A stretch of 64,000 nt of DNA. Origin: a bacterium (GTDB lineage Bacteria > Elusimicrobiota > Elusimicrobia > Elusimicrobiales > UBA9959). Both the position numbers and the translations under genes were made by a program. The notes beneath the pieces are model-generated. The model was not told where the DNA came from, did not search any database, and saw only the letters and a list, made by a program, of their open reading frames with translations. The DNA is taken from NCBI GenBank assembly GCA_021812825.1, contig JAKAMO010000001.1, positions 1 to 64,000 on the forward strand. The letters are read 5' to 3'. Shown one piece after another: positions 1 to 9,000 of this stretch. Within the stretch, counting starts at the first letter, position 1. Each line of letters starts with the position of its first letter.

Positions 1-3000
1 CAGGCCGCGTCGCTGCCTTCCGGGGCCACCTGGTACTGGCAGGCCAGGGCCAGGGACAATGCCGGCAACTATTCCGGCTACAGCGCCTATTACAGGGTGC
101 TGGCGGACACTGTCGCCCCCGTGGTCACCGACAGCCAGCCCGGAGAGACGAGCTGGCGCAATTCGGACCCGGGCGCGGTATACAACGTGCCTTTCGCCGA
201 CGACATGACGGGCCTGGACACCATGCAGTACTCCGCCTGGACGGGACCCGGCCAGACCGGCTCCAACTCCGTCCCGTGGACCGTCATCTCCTCCGGCACG
301 CCGCGGCTGGCCTATCCGGGCCCGTGGAGCGTGAACTTCTCCCTGCTGGCCGCCGGGACCAACTATATCTCCGCGCGGGCCTGGGACGCGGCCGGCTCCA
401 CCGCCACCCGCTCCGACGTCTTCAGCGTGCTGAAGGACACTTCCGCCCCGGCCATACTGGACAACCAGGCCGGGGACGACGTCTGGCGCGCCGCCAACCC
501 CGGGGCCGTTTACGACGTGGATTTCCTGGACCTCTATTCCGGCGTGGCCACGATCCAGTACCGGATCACCTCGCAGCCGGCGCAGGGCGGCACCCTGCTG
601 GCCGACTGGAGGGACGTAGCCAGCGGCCTGGCGGTCTCCACCTACAGCGCCAACTGGGGCCTTTCCGCCGCCTCCTGGAGCCTGCTGCCGGAAGGCACCA
701 GCTACGTCACGGTGCGCGCCTACGACAGGCTCGCGCAGTCCTCTCTGCTGGCGGACGTTTTCTACGTCAGGAAGGACACCACGCCGCCCACGGCCGCGGA
801 CAACCAGGCCAACATAGCCCTGGCCCGGAGCCAGGCCGACGTGAACGCGATGAACGTGGACTTCCACGACACCGGCGGCTCGCTGCTCTCGAAGGCGCAG
901 TACACCGTCTGGACGCAGCCCGGCCGCACCGGGGGCGAGGTGGTGACCTGGACCGACATAGCCGCCGGCATCAACGCCGCCGACTACCTCGCGGACTGGC
1001 CGGTCAATTATATGGCGCTGCCCAACCTGGCCGTTTCCTACGTCAGCGCGCGCGTCTACGACAACGCCGGAGGGGTCTCGTATTACAACGACGTCTTCAG
1101 CGTCTACAAGGAGGGTTCCGGCCCGCTGGTGATCAACAACCAGGCGGGGGATAACGCCTGGCGCGCGGCCAATACGGGGCTTTACAACGTGGACTTCCAG
1201 GCGGAGTCCGGCTTCAACCTGGATTACTTCCAGGTGACGGCCGCCACCTCCGCCGCGGCGCCCTCCTACCTGGTGGCGTGGACCAGCGCGGCCTATAACA
1301 TAGGCTCCACGGTCTATACCGCGGACTGGTCCCTGCCCCAGGCCGTGTTCGACGCGCTGGCGCCGGGCAGGAATTACGTCTCGCTGGCGGTCTTCGACCT
1401 GCTGCCCAGCTCTTCCACCCTGGCCAACGCCTTCTACGTGCTGAAAGACACCACGCCGCCGTCCCTCGGCCTGAACCAGGCGGGCGACGCCGCGTGGCAG
1501 AACGCGGCCGGCAAGACCTACAACGTCGACTTCTTCGATCCCCTCTCGGGGCTCTCCACGGCGCAATACCGGATCACGACGCTGCCGGCCGGCGCCGGGG
1601 CGGTGCTGAAGGACTGGACCGACATCGCCTATCCCGCCGGGGCGGCCGCGTACACGGCCGACTGGCCCGTCGACTTCTCCGCTCTGCAGGAGTGGGCCAC
1701 CGGCTTTGTCAGCGTGCGCGCCTTTGACGAGCTGTCGCAGAGCTCGGCCTCCGCCGACGCCTTCTACGTCCTCAAGGACACCACGCCGCCCGCCGCCGTG
1801 AGCCAGTCGTCCCCGGCCGACGGGGCGCTGTTCTCCGCGGACACGGTCCCCTTCTCCTGGACGGCCTCCTCGGACCTGCGGTCCGGGGTCTCCGCCTACG
1901 AGCTGCAGCTCTCCACTTCGCAGGAGTTCGCCCAGGTCAGCGCCAGCTCCGTGACCGCCGCCGTTTCCGCCTCGGTCTCCGGACTGGCCGGCGGCGCGTA
2001 TTTCTGGCGGGTCCGCGCCGGGGACGTGGCCGGCAACTACGCGGCCTGGTCCTCCACCCGCTCCTTCACGACGGCCACCTCCAGCCCCACGATAACCAAC
2101 GGCCAGGCCTCCCCCACGCCGTGGTACCTCTCGGACCCTGGCGCCGTGTTCAACGTGAGCTTCCAGGACCTGGTCTCCGGCCTGACCACCGGCCAGTACA
2201 GGGTCACCGCGGCGCCGGCGGAAGGCGGGACGCTCGTGAAGGACTGGACCGATATCTTCTCCACGCCCTCCGGGTCCGCCGGCTACAGCGCGGCCTGGCC
2301 GGTGGACTTCGCAGCGCTCCGGGAGGGGCAGAACTACGTCAGCGTCCGGGCGTTCAACCGGGTGGACTTCTCCTCGAAGGCCGTGGACGCCTTCGTGATA
2401 AGGAAGGACACCTCCGCCCCCGCCATCGCGGACAACCAGGCGGGGGACAATACGTGGCGCCGCGCCTCCGGCGCCGCCTACGACGTCGACTTCTCGGACC
2501 TCGGCTCCGGCCTGGCCACCGCGCAGTACCGCATCACCTCCGCCCCGACCGGCGGCGGCACGCTCCTGAAGAACTGGACCGGCATCTTCTCGTCCACCGG
2601 GATCGCCTCGTACACGGCGAACTGGGGGGTGGACTTCTTCGCGCTGGCGGAGGGCGCCACCAACTACGTCAGCGTGCGCGCCTACGACGTGCTGGGCAGC
2701 AGCCGCGAGCTCGCGGACGTCTTCTACATCCTCAAGGACGTGACGAACCCGGCCATACTGAACAACCAGCCCGCAGACAGCCTCTGGCGCGCCTCCGACC
2801 CCGGTGCCGTTTACAACGTGGGCTTCTCCGACCTGGGCGGCTCCAGGCTGGACCGCTTCCAGACGCGCATCACTTCGGGGCCGGCGGGCACCGGCACGCT
2901 GGCGCAGGACTGGACCGACCGGGTGCTGGCCATTAACGCCACCTATTACAACCAGCTCTGGGGCCCGGATTTCGCAGTTCTGGGCGAGGGCCAGAATTAC

Positions 3001-6000
3001 GTCAGCGTGAGGGTCTACGACGGCGCCGGCAATTCCGCCCAGCAGGCGGACGTTTTCGTGGTGCGCAAGGACACCACGCCGCCGTCGGTGCAGAACAACC
3101 AGGCCGGGGACGACGCCTGGCGCGGCGCCAACACCGGCGTCTACAACGTGGACTTCGCGGACGCCGGCGGCTCCGGCGTGGACTACTTCCAGGTGAAGGG
3201 CACCACCGACGCGGCCGGCGCCGGAACGCCGCTGTTCGACTGGACCACGCTCGTGTCCGCCATCAACGCGCAGAGCTATACCGCCGACTGGCAGCTCACC
3301 GCCCAGCTGTGGGACCTGCTGGGTTCAGGCACCTCCTACATCTCCGTGCGCGTCTTCGACGCCGCCGGCTCCTCGGCCGCGCTGGCCGGCGCGTTCCATA
3401 TCAGGAAGGACACCCGGACCGTCACGCTGACCGACAACCAGCTCGGCGACGACGTCTGGCGCTCCTCCGGCAACGCGCTCTACGACGTGGACGCCCAGGC
3501 GCTGGGCGGCTCGCCGCTGGACCGTTTCGAGGTGCGCTCCTCCACGCTGCCCGGCAACCTGGGGCCCTTCACCTCCGGCTGGACCGCGGCGGTGAGCGGC
3601 CTCAACACCTACACGTATACGGCGGACTGGGGCCTGCCCGCACCCGTCTTCGACGCTATGCTCAGCGGGCAGGCCAACTACGTGTCGGTGCGGGCCTACA
3701 ACCAGGCCGGCCTCTTTGCGGAGCTCGCCGACGTGTTCTACGTGAAGAAGGACACCGTGGCGCCGCAGGTGACCAATAATATCGCGGGTGGCGACCTGAG
3801 CTGGCGCAACGGCCCCGGCGCGCTGTATAACGTGGACTTCGCGGACGCCGGCGGCTCCCTGCTCTCCGGCTTCGAGCTGCGGGTCTCCACCGTGCCGGGC
3901 GCGGGGCCGTACCTGTTCGATTGGACTCCCATACAGACGGGCATAGGCGCGGCCTCATACACAACGGACTTCGCGATACCGCCCTCCTCCTTCAGCCTGC
4001 TGGCCGAGGGCGCGACCAACTACGTCTCGCTGCGCGCCTACGACGTTGCCGGCACCACCGCCACCGTGGCCGACGCCTTCAGGGTGTTCAAGGACACCAC
4101 GCCGCCCTCGCTCGCGGACAACCAGGCCGGGGACTCCTACTGGCGCAACAGCTCCGGTACCGTCTACAACATCGATCTCGCCGATACCGGCGGCTCTAAC
4201 CTCTCGAGGGTCCAGGCCCGGGCCTCCTACAACGCCGGCACGCTGGGACCGTGGTACTTCGACTGGAGCGACGCCGTCACCGGCATTAACGCCGCTTCCT
4301 ACACGGCGGACTGGCCGCTGCCGCAGACCCTGTGGGACCTGCTGGGCGAAGGCACCAGCTACATCTCGGTGCGCGTCTGGGACAACGCGCAGAGCTCGGC
4401 CACGTTCGGCTTCCAGCCGTTCTTCATCCTGAAGGACACCACGCCGCCGGCCTTCGTCAACGGGGAGGCCGGCGGGGACGCCGCCTGGCGCAACTCCGGC
4501 AGGGCCTATAACCTGGACTTCGCCGACCCGATGAGCGGCCTGGCCGCCCTGGAGTACAGCGCCAGCACCGCGCCGGCCTCCGCCGACGGCGGCGTGAAGG
4601 GCTGGACCGCCATAGCCGGCCCCTCGGGCGCCTTGTATTCGGCCGACTGGCCGCTGGATTTCGCCGCGCTCAGGGAAGGCGTGACCAACTACGTCTCGGT
4701 GCGCGCGTGGGACGTGGCGGGCTCCACCGCGGTGCTCAAGGACGCCTTCTACGTGAAGAAGGACACCACGCCGCCCACCGCGCAGAACCTCCAGAGCGGG
4801 GAGTTCTCCTGGCGGAATTCAAACGGCGGCGTCTACAGCGTCCACTTCGCTGACACCGGCGGCTCGCTGGTGTCGAAGTTCCAGCTTAAGGCCAGCACCG
4901 GCCCCGGCGGCACCGGCATACAGGCCTTCGACTGGACCGACAACATAACGGGTATCGGTCTGGCCTCCTACCCGGTGGACTGGCCGCTGTCGCTGGGCGT
5001 CTGGAACTCGCTCTACGACAGCGCCACCAACTACGTCTCGGTGATGGTCTTCGACGGCGCCGGCAGTACCTACACGATCACCGACGCGTTCCGCGTGCTG
5101 AAGGACACCACGCCGCCCGCCGTCACCGGCAACCAGGCGGGCGACGGCGTCTGGCGCACCGCCGCCGGTACGCTCTACGACGTGGACTTCGCCGACTACG
5201 GCTCGCTGCTCTCCAGCGCCGCCTACTCCGCCTGGACCGGCCCAGGCCTTACCGGCGCGCAGGTCAAGGGCTGGACCCAGCTCTTCTCCAGCCGCACCGT
5301 GCTCTCCACCTCGGACTGGGCCGTGGACTTCGCGGCGCTGGCCGAAGGCTACAACTACGTTTCCGTGCGGGCGTGGGACGTGGCCGGGAACATGGGCGCG
5401 GCCTCCGACGTCTTCTACGTGCGCAAGGACACAACTCCCCCGTCGGCGACCGACCTGCAGAACGGCGACACCACCTGGTACAAGGCCAACCCGGGGCCGG
5501 TGTTCAACGTGGATTTCGCCGACTCCGGCATAGGCGTGTCCACGGCCGCCTACGAGGCCTGGACCGGGCCGGGCCGCACGGGCGCGCAGGTCGCGCCCTC
5601 CACGCCGATATTCGCCGGGGCTCCCCTCCCGGCCTATACCCAGGACTGGGGGCTCTACTCCGGAGACTGGGCCCTGCTGGCGCCGGGCACCAACTATATC
5701 TCCGTAACCGCCTGGGACGCGCTCGGCCACTCCTCCACGTCGGTGGACGTGTTCTACATCCTCAAGGATACGGTGCCGCCGTCGGCCATAACCACGCTGG
5801 CCGCCGTTCCCTCCGCCGGCCAGGCCGGCGAGGGAGACATCGACGCGTCCTGGACCGCCCCCGGCGACAGCGACCTGACCGGCAGCGCCAGCTATTACAT
5901 GATCCGCTACAAGACCGGTTCCGCCTTCACCGGCCAGGCCGACTTCGACGCGGCCGCCGTCTACGTCTCCACGCTGGTCCCGAAGGCCGCCGGTTCGCAG

Positions 6001-9000
6001 GAAGGCCTGGTCCTGAGCGGCTTCACCGCCGGCGCCACCTACTATCTCGCCGTGGAGGCCGTGGACAAGGCCGGCAACGCCGGGCCGCTGAGCAACCCGA
6101 CCTCTTCCTACGCAGGCACGGACACCACGCCGCCGGGGGCCATCACCGACCTGGCCGCCGTAATGGCCGATTTCCAGGGCCAGATATCCCTTACCTGGAC
6201 GGCCCCGGGCGAGGGCGTCAAGGGCGTCGCCAACGCCGGCACGGCGACGTCCTACATCGTGCGCTACGCGCCGTTCCTCATCACCGGGGCCAACTTCGCC
6301 TCGCCAGCGGTCTCCACCTATACGCAGACCTGGTCGCCGGCGGCCTACGGCCTGCCGGAGATCCGCGTGCTGGACGGCCTCACCCCCGGCGCCACTTATT
6401 CCATAGCCGTAAAGGCCGTGGACGAGGCCGGCAACATAGGTCCCATCTCCAACGTTCCCGTCTCCAGCGCCACTCCGGCTGGGGCCGCCGCCGGTATGAT
6501 AGTTTACGGTTCCGGCGCGTCCAATATCCCGGTCTACCGTAACTGGACGCCAGATATCTGGGGCGCGCAGGGCAGTTCGCTGGCCACGGGCGCCACGGCG
6601 CGCTGGGCGGTGCTGAAGTCCGTCCCGGTAGTCGCCAACGCCAAGATAGGCGGTTTCCTGGCCTCCGACAACAGCCTGAAGCTGCTGAAGTGGGACGGGC
6701 TCGCCTCGGCGTGGAGCGACATCACGCCTTCGCCCGCGCCGGCGCCCGGCGGTTCCGCCACGCGCAAGTTCGACCTGGCCCCTGAAAGTCTGACCGGCAG
6801 GATGCTGGCGGTGTATAACAACGGCACGCTCGGGACCGTCTCCTACGCCGTGTGGTCCGCTACCGCCTCCGTCTGGGCCGGCGCGCCAGCGCCGCTCGCG
6901 CTGACCGGCCTGACCGGCGACGTCAGCTGGGTGCGGCTTAAGGCCATGCCGGGGACCGACAGGGTGCTGCTGATGGCCCTGGACGCCACCGGCCGCCTCA
7001 CGGCCGCGGTCTGGACCGGTTCCGCCTGGACCTCGGTGCAGAACCTGACCACCGCGGCGTCCATGGCCACCACGGAGTGCTTCGACGGCGGCTGGGAGAG
7101 CCAGAGCGGCAATGCCGTGGCGCTGTGGGGTGCCGGCACCGCCACGGCCTATAAGATCTGGCGCTCCGCCTCGTCCACGTGGGACGCGGCCACCCCTGCC
7201 GGTCCAGCGGTGGGCGCCACCTCGGTCTACTGGCTGCGCGTCGCGGCCGACCCGACCACTAACCGCCTCGGCGCCAGCATCATGACCGTGTCGCCCGGCT
7301 GGTACGTCTCCATCTGGCAGTCCACCCTCGGCACCGAGGCTTGGGACGTTTCGCCCACGGCGGACACCTCCATGTCCTCCAATCTTGGCCGCATCACGGA
7401 CGCCGCCTGGGAATCGCAGTCGGGCAGGTTCCTGGCGGCCGCCGTGGACAATATCGGCAATTTCGACACGCAGTTCGACTACATAACCTGGTCGGGCGGC
7501 ACGTGGACTCCGGCCAGCCCGTCGGTGACCACAGCCAATACCAATACCACCTTCGCCAACGACATCAGGCTGCTGGCGCTGTACCCGGACCCGAACACCA
7601 ACAAGATCACCGCGCTGGGGATGGACACCTCCGGGAACCTGAAGACCACGCTGTGGGGCGGTACGTCGTGGGCCGGCACAGCGGCCTCGTCCAACTTCCA
7701 GCATACCAACACCATCTCGGATTTCAACTACGAGCCGGCCGGCATAGCCTTCGACAGGCAGGACCCGGTACCTCCTACCGTGATAGACAACCAGGCAGGC
7801 GACGATTCCTGGCGCAATTCCCGCGTCTTCTATAACATCGACGCTACGGATTCCGGCGGCTCGCACCTGGCCTCGGTGCAGACCAGGGTGCTCTCGCAGC
7901 CCGCCGGCGGCGGCGCGCTGGTGCAGGACTGGACCGACCAGGTATCGGGGATCAACGCCGATTCCTACACCGCCGACTGGCAGTTCGCGCAGGGCACGTG
8001 GGACCTGCTGCCGCAGGGGATCAGCTACGTGGCGGTCAGGGCGCGCGACAACGCCGGCAACAGCTCCCCCGTCATCACGGACGCCTTCTACGTGAAGAAG
8101 GACACGGCGCCGCCCACGGTCACCAATAACCTGGCCGCCGGCTACGACGGGGCCTGGCGCAACGCCGCCCAGGGCGCGGTATACGACGTGGACTTCGCGG
8201 ACACCGGCGGCTCCGGCCTGAGCAGCCTGGAGTACTCGGCCTCCAGCGGTCCCAACCGGACCGGCATCCAGACGCTGGGCTGGACCGTCATTTCCTCCGG
8301 CACGCTGGGTTCCATCTACACGTCCAACTGGGCGCTGAACTTCTCGCTGCTGGGCCACGGCACCAACTATATCAGCGTGCGCGCCATGGACAACGCCTCC
8401 AGCACCACCACGCTGGTCGACGCGTTCCGGATACTCAAGGACACGCAGCCGCCGGCCGCGATAACGGGCCTGGCCGCGGCTCCCGGACCGGTGCGCGGCT
8501 CGGTGAGCCTGTCCTGGACGGCCCCCGGGGACGACGGCGCGGTTACGGACAATACGGGCGGCTACTACACGGTCAAGCTGGCCACCTTCCAGATAGTCAC
8601 CGACGCGCTGTTCAGCGCTGCCAGCACCTACGCGCAGGCCTGGGCGCCGGCGGCGGCCGGCCAGCCCGAGCAGCGCGTGCTCTACGGCCTCGACGTCGGC
8701 AAGACCTACTATTTCGCGCTGAAGACTACCGATAAGGCCGCCAACGTCTCGCAGCTGTCCAACCAGGCCTCCTCGCCGCCGCAGACTGCCAATCTCTACA
8801 TCAACGAGGTCTACGCGGCCGGCGCCACCGCGGCCGAGGACTGGGTGGAGCTCTTCAACAACACCGCCTCCACGATAACCCTGACCGGCTGGAAACTGGT
8901 CTACGATCAGGGCTCCATAGACCTGCCGGGACTTGAGACCACCGTCTGGACCGGGACCAGCGTGGATACGGTGAACGTCAACGGCTTCTTCGCGGCCGCC

